Below, piece after piece: positions 14,601-25,825 of a stretch of 64,000 nucleotides of DNA. Position numbers and translations under genes: made by a program. The notes below the pieces were generated by a model. The model was not told the origin of the DNA, did not search any database, and saw only the letters and a list, made by a program, of their open reading frames with translations. Within the stretch, counting starts at the first letter, position 1; each line of letters begins with the position of its first letter. The stretch is taken from NCBI RefSeq assembly GCF_003945595.2, contig NW_024104421.1:3720001-3784000 (forward strand). Reading direction: 5' to 3'. Source of the DNA: Pipra filicauda (lineage: Eukaryota; Chordata; Aves; Passeriformes; Pipridae).

Positions 14601-17600
14601 TCAAAATATCCTCGTGGCTTTAAGAAAGCAAGAAAGCAAAAGGGATGAATGAAATTAAGACAGAAAGAAGCCAAAAAAGTAACTGTTCATATTAGAATTG
14701 ATTCTCATTCCTAAATAGCACATAAACAGAAGCCCAAGCGCTGCCATCTGTTTATATCCAATCCTTTTTAAAAGCTGCGGGATGGTGGTGGTGGTTGGTT
14801 TATTTTTTTAAATTGAGTTCACCTACTTGCACATCTGCCAGGTTCACTGAACGTAGCAGTGCCTTTGTTCTGTCTCACCAAACATAAGAAGATGGGAATT
14901 GATATATTCTCCCCCACGTACACAACAGAGAAGTCTTCCCAGAACAGCATCTCAAAAATCCCCAATAATCTTGAGATGACTTTGACATATTAAAAAAACC
15001 ATGTTTTGTAAAAGGCAGGTCATCAACCCCGACTGTAACATTTTGAGGAAAAAAACCAGCAGTCATTTGTCAAGGGAGTGTTTTGTTTCTAAACATAAAG
15101 TGACATTCCTGTTACAGTTTTTTCATTTGAAAGGTTAGCATAAATGGTACACGTACACTTTAAATCACCACAGAACATGGAACCATCTTGATGACCTGTC
15201 CTTTTTAGATACCACTCTGCTTCCTATTCCTACAAGATAGCCCATCCAGAAAACACTACCTGTGAGTCTCTAAACAAGAGCCAGAAATACTCATCAGCTT
15301 CCTAGTTAATTTGTCTCCCACAAGTATACAATTCCTTTCATGGGATCTACTTACTCAACAAGGAAAACAGAACATATTCTACTCTACAACAGTTTCTTTG
15401 CAAAAGCAGATTTAACTGACATCAAGTTTTGTTTCTTATAACTTCCATAAGTCTTGATATCAGCATAAAGGGTACACTTCCACCACCAGAGCTTCATTCC
15501 CTTATATCTTCTTTCCCAAAAAACAAGACCACAAAAACAAAACACTTACTGTTATTATAGCAAATAAATCTATTTCAGCTAAACCTTTATTTACTCTTAT
15601 TTATATACTCTTTCTGATATGCCACTTGCATATAAGGATTTTTTCTTCAAGCTCTGGAGGTCAGTCTCAGCTTGAGGCAGAACATGAGGCACTACTGATA
15701 TTTCTAAAGGCCTTTCTTCATCTCCCTTGTCAGACTTCAGTGGTTCTGCACCCAGCGTACTGAGTCAACCCAGTCACTAAATTTGGGTGACACAAGCAAG
15801 TTCTTTCTGTTCTGGCTGCTGTGCACAAACAGAAGCTTCTCTGTCTTCCTCCAGAGACTGGAGCACATACTGATTAACACTACCTGGACATCACACTGAA
15901 AGGCTTCCCAGGTGTGGCAGAAGTCTTGGACACTGCCTCAGCACATATTCTCTCCCTGATTGAATCTGTTACAGAAGGATTAGCACACAGTGCAGATATG
16001 ACCATTCTCAAACTGGTTCTTGCCTGGGTTTACCAGAGACTGGACCCACATCGTCCCTCCCTGCCCTACCTTCTTAACACTGACACGTGGGTAGGCTGGG
16101 TAGGTGCATCACCATTTGTTTTGTGCAGTGACTGGGACATAATTATAAGTCTCTAAATTTAAAGCAGATGTGAGAAAAAAATTACAACGTGCCCTTCCTC
16201 TTTTGAAACAAGGTACAAAACACAAAAAGCAACAGGAGCCAGAACCCGCACATATCACTTCCTAGTGATAAATTGATTAAAATAATTCTCACTTTCCTAA
16301 CTACCTAAAATATTGAAGACCTGTGGATGTTAATTTTCTGTCACTGTATGGTTAGTTTGTAGCCTGAATTTCAGAGTATGAAGTCAGTAAATACAAAAAT
16401 GTTTGTATCCATGGCTGTTTCTCTCTTCCCTACAGGTGGCACAAACCCAACAACCCCCTTTCTAGCAGCTGAAACAAAATGCTAAAAGCAATAAAGATAT
16501 TTCAGAAGCCCAGAAGGACCTAGAAGCACTAGTGAATCCATGCAGATGGACAGCCTAAAGTCACCATGGGTAACATCACTGAGCAAGGCAAAGCACGCTC
16601 CAGCTACAGAAATTCCATCATAATCTCGCCCTGACAACGAAGTTGCATTAACAATATTGATATAAATCATATACTAGAAAACACCACTTTTGCTAAGTCA
16701 GCACTGGATTTCCTAGGATCTCCTGCTCTACCACTGCCATACAGCAGTCCACTGCATGCCACAGAGTTAAACTCTTGGCTTAATCAGGCAGCAATGGATA
16801 GAATCCTCCTCACCCAGGGTGCTCTTATGGCAGAGTAGCCAGCAAGGGTCAAGAAGACACATTGCTGTTTTAGTTCTAGCAATTACTTTAAAAGCCTCCA
16901 TACTTACATCTCTGATCAAACCATACTCAGCTAAAACAAGCCAGACCCTCTAAACATAACACACTTTATCAGTGGCTTAGACAGGTAAGTGTTGTAACAA
17001 ATCTCTCACACAAAAGAGAGGATTTGGGGGGAACAGGCTTGAAAATAGGGAGGAGGGATAACAATGGGAGAGTATCCTGCTTCACAAATAAGGAATAATC
17101 GTGAGGAACTCACACACTGCTTACAATAGTACGGTGAAATATTTCTATTCATACAGCAGCACAGATAACTGCTTCCAGGAACTGAGAAAGGGATAGACTC
17201 AGAGGGGAAAAAAAAAAACAAGTAAACACACCAAATCACAAAAGCCCCTCAAAAAGCCAACCAGGGTTTCTTTCATCACCACGATTTGCAATTCAGCAAA
17301 AAGGTACAGGTCATGTAAATAAAAAATCTGCTTTTTTTGCTAGTCAGGCCATTAGTCACATATTACAGATGAAAAGTTATGTGAACAAAATCTCAAAAAA
17401 GCTCGTGACAGGATCAAAAAGAATGTTAAAAATTATGAAAAACATGATGCTTTAGTATAGCCCAGATAGCAGGCTTTCTTCATTTTAGGCTTCTGCTAAC
17501 ATCTTTACAGTGATTTAATTACAACTAAATTGGTTTCCCAGAAGTGGTGAAGAAAGTTCACATTATGTCAAATATTATGATAAATTCACATTTCACTCAG

Positions 17601-18779
17601 CAGATCCCAAACTTTTTCAAGGTGCAGCCTCTCTTGCAGTTTGATGGATTCAGACAATTCCAAAATTCTGGATGACACAGTAAAGCCACAGACTCGACTG
17701 CTCTACAAACTGCTGTTCTGTCATAAAAGTTCTGAACTGTGCTTCCAGAACTACATTCAGTACAGCAGTTAACTAAACAACTACTGATTTAATCCAAATA
17801 TTTCATTACTGAAAAAAATTCCACTCTTGTACTACCAACTCTAGTCACAGCAGCATGGGCAAGGTGGTGATTTCTCTCTTCCCATCCTATTTGAAATGGC
17901 TGTGAGGGTGCTGACTCATAAGTGACCCTGAATCGGGGCACACATCTGAGCTGCTGCAGTTTTCAACACAAACTCCAGTAGCATGTCAGGTTGTGGCTCA
18001 GGAGGAGATGTGTGTTCAGCCACCTACGGCTACAGACGCCGTAATCTCAGGGAGGAAAGGAGGGCAGGCAGCTGGCGGAGGTTACTGCTGGAGTCACCTT
18101 AGCCCAGCTGGCCATTGTTTGAGAATTACAACCCTACAGCCAAACCCGGCAACTTTTTTGTGGTTACAGCCTGTCGGATTTGAGGTAACATGTTACCCAG
18201 CTGCAACCACCCCACGCGCATCAGCGTGGCCCCCCAAACACGCATTGTTCTTCAGAACAATCCTATTTCTATCCATCTGCTTTCATTCCCTTGGCTCCTG
18301 TACTGCTTCCCACACACACACCAACACCCCCGCAGGTGTTTCTTTACATCTTTTCTTCGCACCTCCCAGTCTATCCCATTTCCACCGGGGCTTCACTTCG
18401 AACCATTTCACACCAGGTCGGCACGAACCACAACGTGAACTTCCAGGGTGCACAGCCAACACTCCAGGTAAAATAAATTGCAGACTTCCTAACTGAGATT
18501 CGGAGCTCACGCTACCAACGAGGCAGCTGTGGAAGGGCAGCAATTCCTGACACGGGCTCCAGGATGGCAGCAGATCCAGAAACAAAGCACCGTGTCAGCT
18601 GACGCTCACCCCGTAGTAGATGCGATAAAATACACGAAACGTGACCGTTCAGCGCTCGCAAAGAAAACACACACGAAAACCCCACCACCGCCACAAGGTC
18701 TGGGCAAAAAGGCAGCGCTCCCCATCACCTCGGACTGAGGTGACTGAGACAACAAAAGCGAGCGCTTCCCAAGGACAGA
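8638..18779 (-). other. ERC1: ERC1 5'UTR intron
   Basis: This stretch of about 10 kb lies between the first coding exon and the CpG island. No protein-coding exon, tRNA-like or repeat-derived segment was recognised. It contains several short poly(A) runs (for example about 11810-11822 and 12581-12597) and scattered donor-like minus-strand GTAAGT sites (near 15352 and 15546). Those could belong to alternative 5'UTR exons, but I could not pair them convincingly. Frames of 60-170 codons here lack family resemblance. Confidence 0.7.
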
Positions 18780-19070
18780 CCGAGCGAGGAGGGGCGGAAA
18801 AGCACGGCCGGGGAGGGCGAGCGGGCAGCGCAGGAATGACCGACCGTGCGAGGCAGCGCCGGACCGCGCCCGGCCGACGGGCAGTGCCCGGCAGGACGCG
18901 GGGTGATGTGGCCGCCCCGCCGCGCTGCCCGGGGCCGTGCCGGGGCCGCCCCGCCCCGCCGCGGGCGGTGACAGCGTGCGGGGCCCGGCGGGGCGAGGCC
19001 GCGACCCCCCCGGCCGCCCCCTCCCACGGCCCGACACAGCCCGCGCACCCCCGCCGGGACCCGCACCCAC

Positions 19071-19400
19071 CTGCGCGGCAGCGCCGCAGCCCTCGGCGGA
19101 CCCTGCCCGGCCAACGCCGCCGCCGCCGCAGCCCCTGCCCAGCGCGGCGGCTGCTCCCGCAGCTACCGGCGCCCGCAGGCCCCGCCCCGCCCCGGCGCGC
19201 TCCCCCCAGCGGCCGCCGAGGCGCGTTGACCCTCCCCGCCCATTCCCGGCGCGGCGCGGGCGGCGCGGCCCCTCACCGGCTGTGTCGGCCCGCGGGCAGC
19301 GCAGGGGCGGCGGCGGCTCCGCCGGGCCCCGCTCGGCGGCTCCGCTCCGCGCCGCTCCCGCCCGCGCGCCCGGCGCGAGACACGCGCAGGCCCCGCCCCC
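19071..19400 (-). other. ERC1: Candidate ERC1 non-coding exon 1 (boundaries uncertain)
   Basis: Two good minus-strand donors lie in the CpG island: CAG/GTGGGT with its GT at 19070-19069, and CCG/GTGAGG with its GT at 19276-19275. Either could end the 5' non-coding exon that joins the acceptor at 8637. The transcription start cannot be placed from sequence; the upper bound given here is nominal. Transcript ends would decide. Confidence 0.35.
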
Positions 19401-19449
19401 CGGCGCGCGCGCCCGCACGGCCGGGCTCCCCTTCGCCCCGCCCCGCCCG

Positions 19450-19573
19450 AGGCCCCGCCCCCGCCCCCCGGCGTTGCCGCTCCCCCGGCGAGGTTTGGCC
19501 GCTCTGCCGGCCCGTAGCGGCGGCGGCGCCGGGCGGGAAGTGCGAGCGGGGCGAAGGAGCGATTCCCGGCTCA
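19450..19573 (+). other. RAD52: Candidate RAD52 non-coding exon 1 (5' edge nominal)
   Basis: A strong plus-strand donor CAG/GTACGG sits at 19573/19574 at the right side of the CpG island. It is the most plausible donor for the 5'UTR exon that joins the RAD52 acceptor at 25736. The GCGGGAAGTG element and GC boxes lie just upstream. The 5' edge is a guess. Confidence 0.45.
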
Positions 19574-19581
19574 GGTACGGA

Positions 19582-19632
19582 GGGAACGGGAGCGGGAACG
19601 GGAATGGGATCGGGCACGGGATCGGGCACGGA
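19582..19632 (+). repeat. GGGNNN hexamer array (8 G-tracts, strict 6-bp period)
   Basis: GGG recurs at 19582, 19588, 19594, 19600, 19606, 19612, 19618 and 19624 with exactly three spacer bases each time (AAC, AGC, AAC, AAT, ATC, CAC, ATC, CAC). It starts 9 bp after the candidate RAD52 exon 1 donor and would be transcribed in RAD52 intron 1. Eight G3 tracts with 3-nt loops fit the canonical G-quadruplex pattern. A shorter CAACCCGGACCT-type repeat follows at about 19635-19660. Confidence 0.9.
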
Positions 19633-19969
19633 ACTCAACCCGGACCTCAACCCGGACCCGCGCCCGAGGCGCGCGCACCTCCTGAGGGAGCCGCCGGCGC
19701 GCAGGGCGACTGACCCGCTGCGGGATCCTCACAGTTCCACTGAACTAGGAATTTATTTAATTATTTCGTTATTATTACAGTATACGTAATAAAATAATAA
19801 TTAATAAATAATTAACTTAAGGAGCCAGAACCTGCATTAAAGTCCTTAGCCGCTGTTCGCAGGCAACGCTGAAGAGAGAGGTTATGGCAAATCGGATGGA
19901 CCTGTGAGATTGCTCAAGGAATGACAGAGTTATTGGCATGTAAATTATCACTATTTCAATTAGTATCTT

Positions 19970-20155
19970 GTTGCAAGAAATACCGTTTATATTGTATTAC
20001 ATTTATCATATTGTATCATATAGATATTATAATATTTTTATCATATCTTACTATATATCATCTATATCTTTTACGTAATATATATTATTATATTTTGTAC
20101 CATACATTACAATTATATATATATAAAATATATATTATCATAATATAATTCAGAC
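19970..20155. repeat. AT-rich low-complexity region
   Basis: About 185 bp composed almost only of A and T, with many TATAT/ATATA blocks and partial palindromes, about 250 bp outside the CpG island. It is a cryptic AT microsatellite. No open frame, promoter or element is claimed. Confidence 0.8.
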
Positions 20156-20247
20156 CTCTCACAGCCTGATACCCGCTGAGGTCTCGATAACCTGAATTCC
20201 CTTTTCAACTGTAGAAGCACAGAATCCATTTTAAATGTATTCCTGTT

Positions 20248-20286
20248 AAAGGTAAGGAAGGAAGAACTTTACCCCGTGTTCATTAA
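20248..20286 (+). repeat. 39-bp direct repeat, copy 1
   Basis: Runs from AAAGGTAAGGAAGGA to GTGTTCATTAA and recurs at 21804-21842 with three mismatches. Flanks do not match, so only this core is shared. It is not a recognised CR1 segment. Confidence 0.85.
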
Positions 20287-21803
20287 TTTCACATAAGTGC
20301 GTGCCGTCAAGTCTAAAGTCTCCCAAAAAAGGGACACTTTATATTGCTAAGAAAGCAGAGGGATGAAAATAGATACAGGGTTGCCCATGCCTGGAGTGTT
20401 CTGCTGATTTCAAGTGTAAATGATTTTTCATTTAACAAAAAACAAGTGTCAACCTGGAGCTAAACAGGAAAACAGAGAGCTTCAAAGCTTTGGATTTTTT
20501 GTCCTAATTTAATTAGTGTGTCAGATTAATAGGGTCCTGCTGCCAGAAGTGTCATCTGTACCTGTAATCACAAAGGGGTTTATGATGCACAGTTTGACAG
20601 ATCTCCCACAGCTCTTGCAGAGTTCACATGTTTCAGTTTCCAGCCTGGATTAATTTCTTGTCATAATTGCATTTGGGAAATCTGCAGCCTTTCCAGTTAC
20701 AATTGGACAGGCTGCTTTTCCCTTGAAGTCCCAAACCATTACTCTGAGTTAAAAAGCCTGCTGTCTTTCTCTTGCAAGGGCTAAAGTGACTCGTACATAA
20801 ATGATGTGGATATAAATCAATCTGACAGGCTTTTAGAAAGAAGTACCCACATAAATAATTTACAATATTTGATTAATATTTCTGCCAGGTCTGGTCTCCA
20901 GAACGAGCTCCTTTCTTTTAATCCATCTGTATGTATGTGAAACTCGTTTTTGGAGACTGGATTCTTCACTTTTGATTTTGTAACTGTGAGGTATTGCTGT
21001 TTCACACCTGGAAAAGAGCTTGTTTGTCAAATAAGTGTCTCTTTTCCTTCAGTTTTACCTTGTAGTGCAACAAAACAGGGCAGGTCTTACTACAATCCCA
21101 GCTCACTGTTTGTTGCTGTAGGAAATTCTTTTATATATAATATCATCAAAAGATTATTGGTGCAGATGTACCCTTTAATACCCTGAATGAATTTTTTTTG
21201 TGTGTGCAGAATTGTGAGTTAATGCAAAGAAGTAGTGCAAGAAGCAGGCTTTATATTCTTGGAGAGCAAATGTATTTCAAATTTAGAATTGTTTGGAACT
21301 ACCTGTTTCATAAGGTGCTACTGATGCATTTTTAACTAATGAAACTTCGTGGACACTCGATAAGGCAAAAATGACAATGGGCACTGAATTTTAAAACAGC
21401 AAACAAAATTAGGTAGGAAAGGAGTAACTGACACACAACACTGCTATTAAGGAAAATGTTTGGAGGCATAACCAGCAACATTTGAAAAATATGTAGGCTA
21501 AAACACAGCAACATGTGGGTTGAACCAACCAATTTGGACTGGAGCTGGGTTTGTATTTGGTGGGGAAGCAGGGCCCTAAACAACCTCCAATAATTACACA
21601 GATGACTGGTGAACTTGTGACAGCTGTATAAAGGCTGTTATGACAGAAAACTCAGCATAGTGAATAAGGAGTTTTCTCATTCCACATTCCAAAATGCAGG
21701 AATTGACCAGGTAGGCTTTGTTTGAGATGCTGGATGTATTCAAAAATTCTTATATAGAAACATTCCCCAACAAAGGCACTGTGTTATTCTGCTAAGCTTC
21801 TAT

Positions 21804-21842
21804 AAAGGTAAGGAAGGAGGAGCTTTACCCTGTGTTCATTAA
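21804..21842 (+). repeat. 39-bp direct repeat, copy 2
   Basis: Second copy of the element at 20248-20286, 1,556 bp downstream in the same orientation, in RAD52 intron 1. The ends are identical and the three differences are all transitions in the middle (A/G twice, C/T once). Confidence 0.85.
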
Positions 21843-24800
21843 AATGTTAATTAATAAAAATTGTAACCAAGATTAGTGTTTTCTGTTTAGTGCAGGGAGG
21901 GGATCATCACCTAGTAGTGCCTGATAAACCTATGAGTTAAATTATGCTTTTGGAGCCACATAGATTCCACTGGAATAAATGGAACTGCTTGAAGGTGTCA
22001 GATGTGACACATGCCCTGAGTAGAAATTGTCATAGTGCTGTTTGTGTGCCTTGAAAGCAAATACAGTTAAATTACTGCAGGTAGCTCAAACTTTCTGTGT
22101 TATATCTTTTTTATTCTCTTACTACAGAACGTAGCCTGAATCAATAAGATGCATCAATAAGGTATTGGCAGCATCAGAGCCCACCCAGTCTCATGACCTC
22201 CCCGTGCATTTCATTGTTTAACCTGTAAAACACTGAATATCTTTTTCTTCTGATGAAGTCAACAGAACATCACCTTGCTTTTCTCAAGTCATCCAGGTTG
22301 TTTGCCTAGAGATAACAGAAGTCAAAATTGAAGAGTTCTATTGTATGCAGCTTTTCCACAGGCAATTTCACCATCCCTTTTCCACTCTCTTTAAACTTTG
22401 GTGTAGCACAGGCCCGTCTTGATTAGGAACGTCTGCCCGATTTATACTTAAAAGAGTTACCTCAGCTTTAGTGTTAGGTAAAGCAGCCTTTGCATAACAG
22501 GTAAATCAACTTATAAAGCAGTTTGGAGTTCCCAGAGGAGAGAATACTCCACAGAAATATAAAACTTTTAAAGCTTTTTATGTCTCCTTGGAGTGATTTG
22601 CACCTTAGGTTAAATATGTGGCATTATCTTTAGTGCTTGCTAAATCACTTGTTGCTACACATGTAACTGTTTGCTCTGGGTGGGCTCAGTGGAATTGCAT
22701 TGATTAAAGAATGCTGAAGATTATTTTACTCAGCAAGCCAAAGCTTCACTGTGAAGGAAACTTACCCTATAAAGAGGATGAGGTTGAATGAAAAGCCCTC
22801 TGAAAGTTCACAGTCCGTGTCGAAGTCCTTAGATTGTGTGATGCTGTGATTAATTTCTTGGAAGAGCCATGTTCTAGCTGAGTGTTTCCCAAGCTGTGGT
22901 ACTCACACAATTCGTGGTATGCCAACTATTTTGAAGTGATGCAAAACTGCCTGCTTGCACCTTACACTTGAGGAGAACTGGCAACTGGCTCTCCTAGCAC
23001 AGGATTAAGGCACAGGGCATGGTTCAAAAGCCTAGTTTGTCAAGTCAGAGGGGAACTGATGGGAAAAGAGGCGATTTAGGACCAAAATAAATTTTGGGGG
23101 GTAGTGGACAGCAGGGTAGAAAGGTGTGTGAGGATGTGTTAATTTAGAAAATTAGAAGTTATGTCCATACAATCATGGAAGGGGAAGGTGTTGCCACCAC
23201 AGCCCACAGTGGTAGTTGTACCTGAACAGATTAAATTCAGGATTATCTGCTCTAGAAGATTGCTTTATTTCCTGCACAGGAATTTGTGTACACACCCAGA
23301 TTTTTCTCAGCAGCTGCTCCATTCACTACCAGCATACAAATAAATACCTATTTCTAGAGTGCTGTTGAAAATTAATATTTCATCATCTAGTTTCCCAAAC
23401 CAGAGAATTTTTTTTTTTGATCGTGTACCTAATATGTTCAAATTTTAAAGATCAAAATATGGAAGTAATAAAAGCTGTTAAGTTTCTTTACCTGATCTGG
23501 TCTATCCAGATAACATTTTGGAGCACAGTGCAACACCTCTAGTCTTGTGGGGGTTTTTTTCTCACTGATAAGAAAATTTCCTGAGAACATTACCAGCTGA
23601 ACTGAAAGGAATTCCCTGTAAATAATAAGTAATGGTCAGAATCACAGAGGTAATAAATTATAATTCCTTTAAATTGATGTAAGCTGTTTACATTGTCCTG
23701 CATACACAGCAAGTCTATTTGAACTTTAATTTTTAGTATTTCAAGATGGTTTGGAAACAGGGCTTTTTTTAACACTGGTTAATGAGTCAGGCAGTCTCCC
23801 TGCACAGTCCTGGCCCTGGAGGGTGTTCGAGGCTCTTTGGCACTCAAGCCAATAGCTTATTATCTACTTCAGTATTAATGTTTCATGTAAGTTAAAATGT
23901 TGTGGGGAGAGGGTGGGGTGGGTGAGGAAACAATATTCCACTGAGGAATGGAAGTACCTTGCCTTCCCTAGCTCCTGGCTCTGATACTGAGATAGACTTA
24001 TAGCTCCATTTGCAGAATTAACTTCTCTCTCTTCCAAACTCCTACTCTAATAATTTTGATATTGGAGTTCTGTCACTTTGAAATGCTCTGGCAATTGCTT
24101 TGAGACCCAGGGCTCTACTGTGCTGCACTTCACCGACTGCAAAACCCACCACATTGCTCTGACAGAGTGTTTGCTTTAAACAAGGCTCACAGCTGAGGCT
24201 GTGCCTGCAGGTAAAGCCTGAAACCAAACTGGATTCATACATAATTTGAAGACAAAACACTGACACGTTTTTAAACTGTTTACTGCAAAGAAGTATGTTG
24301 CTAGTATTCCCTAGCAGCATCTGATCTGCTGGATTAAAACCATGTGATGTGAAGCTGTTTTCAGTGGGATTCTGTACTTCCTTGTTCTCATTCAGAATCA
24401 ATTCCCCTGACTTATTCAGAACTTTGTTAGGAGTGTATCTCTTTAATAAATTTAGGCTGATAATGGTGCACACAATATAAAAACTTAAAGGACTTCAACT
24501 GAAATCAGTATTAAGCAATTTTGCATCAAAACACCACCCACCTACTTTGTATAAATTGGTCACAGGGCTATGTAGCAAATGACATTTTGTTTTTTTCCCA
24601 AGGGATTATAATGATTAAGATCTGATTTAGACTGCTTGGGGCATGAGGGGAAGCAGCAGTATTGTTCAAACTTTGATTCCTTTTGCCTCTCGCCACATAT
24701 ACTATTTTTTTTTCTCTACTTGTCTCCCTCCCCATGCAATGAACTCTTTGCTGAAGAGGGGAAATAGCCTGCTTAAATCACAAGTGTTACTCCTGGTAAC

Positions 24801-25738
24801 ATTGCCTCCTGTTTGTTCTTTTTCCAAAACCAAATGCATTTACCACAAATTGCAGCTCACTTCTGACTGAAACACATTTGAGTGGATGAACACTGTACAG
24901 TTATACAAGTTTTGGACTGAAGGTGAATAATTCTAGCCAACCAAAATTAAGGAGAGTTTTAGCTACACCTGGCATAATTGCCAGTGCTCATACTTGCCCA
25001 GGAAACAACCAGTATCCTTCTTCTGAAAATTGTTTGCCAACTTTGAAAACTTTGGATTTCTTGTTCAGAGACTGGAAAAAACCCTTATTTTAAAAAGTGC
25101 TGAACCTGGAATACATTAGCAAAGCACAATACCAGCCAGGTTCTGACTGACTGTCAAATCATGGTATTCTCTGGGGGTTTTAGACTTACTCGAACTGTTC
25201 TGACATCTCCAGCTATCTTGTATGTGTCTTAATTTTTCCTATATTTGTAATGCTTTCAAAAGTCTGAGTGCTGGGCTCTCAGTTGTACAAATGACATTTC
25301 TGCAGGTTGTCTCTGTGGGTTATTCAGAAGAGCTGCTGCATTTCCTTGGCACAGCTGGGAATCCCAGGGACCAGGGATCTCCCAGGGACCACTGCTTCAG
25401 CAGGGTGGAGTGCAGTGCTGGGAGGTGTTGGATACTGGCTTGGAAAAGGGTGCCATCTACTGAATTATTGGCACCACTTCTTACAATTCTTACAGGTTCT
25501 GTGTGGTTTTCAGCTCTGCACAGCTTATGTGGTACCATGATAACACAAGACAGTCTGATTGATTGCAATCAAAGCAATAATCTAAAATAAAGACTGACAA
25601 GTCAGGGTATAGCCAAGTAAGGTTTTAAAAAGTTACCTCTGCTTTTTTATCAGAGCCTAAGTATTAATAGATATTGAAAGTCATCCCAGAAGTGCTGAAG
25701 AATCTGAGAGGGAATTCTGTTTTCTCTTACCTTTAGGG

Positions 25739-25825
25739 ATGCCTGAAAGCCAGGGGAAAGATGGCAAAAGCTCCAGCAGCAGCAACAGTTCCAGCACTGG
25801 CAGTTCAGGTGCTTCCTTCGGACAG
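25739..25825 (+). CDS. RAD52: RAD52 exon 2, start codon exon
   Basis: The acceptor TTACCTTTAG is followed by GG and then ATG. It codes for 29 residues beginning [10 protein letters not shown], with a Ser/Asn/Gly-rich run, and ends FGQ in phase 0 before GTCAGT. The poorly conserved Ser-rich leader is typical of avian RAD52 as I recall it. Confidence 0.93.

Larger units (their letters stand above)
18780..19720. promoter_or_regulatory. CpG island, probable bidirectional ERC1/RAD52 promoter
   Basis: Composition switches abruptly from AT-rich intron to very GC- and CpG-rich sequence at about 18.78 kb and back at about 19.72 kb. Within it are many GC-box-like CCGCCCC/CCCCGCCCC motifs, including clusters at about 18948-18960 and 19430-19470, and an E2F/ETS-like GCGGGAAGTG near 19534. 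No TATA box stands out. ERC1 lies to the left on the minus strand and RAD52 to the right on the plus strand, a head-to-head arrangement also present in mammals. I infer one shared promoter with transcription starts probably between about 19.28 and 19.5 kb. Long open frames on both strands (up to 382 codons) are expected from the scarcity of stops in GC-rich DNA and are not genes. Confidence 0.85.
19574..25736 (+). other. RAD52: RAD52 intron 1 (5'UTR intron)
   Basis: This is about 6.2 kb between the candidate exon 1 donor and the acceptor TTACCTTTAG that precedes the start codon. It contains the G-tract array, an extremely AT-rich stretch and a 39-bp duplicated element, listed separately. No coding exon was recognised; open frames here (up to 143 codons) show no family similarity. 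Confidence 0.7.

Noticed and set aside
17993..18496. 167-codon plus-strand frame left of the CpG island
   Set aside because: Starts at a GTG, has no recognisable domain, and lies inside the ERC1 intron; composition looks random.
18606..19789. Long open frames on both strands in the CpG island (up to 382 codons)
   Set aside because: Arg/Pro/Ala/Gly-rich products in overlapping frames, as expected where stop codons are rare; no domain or family resemblance.
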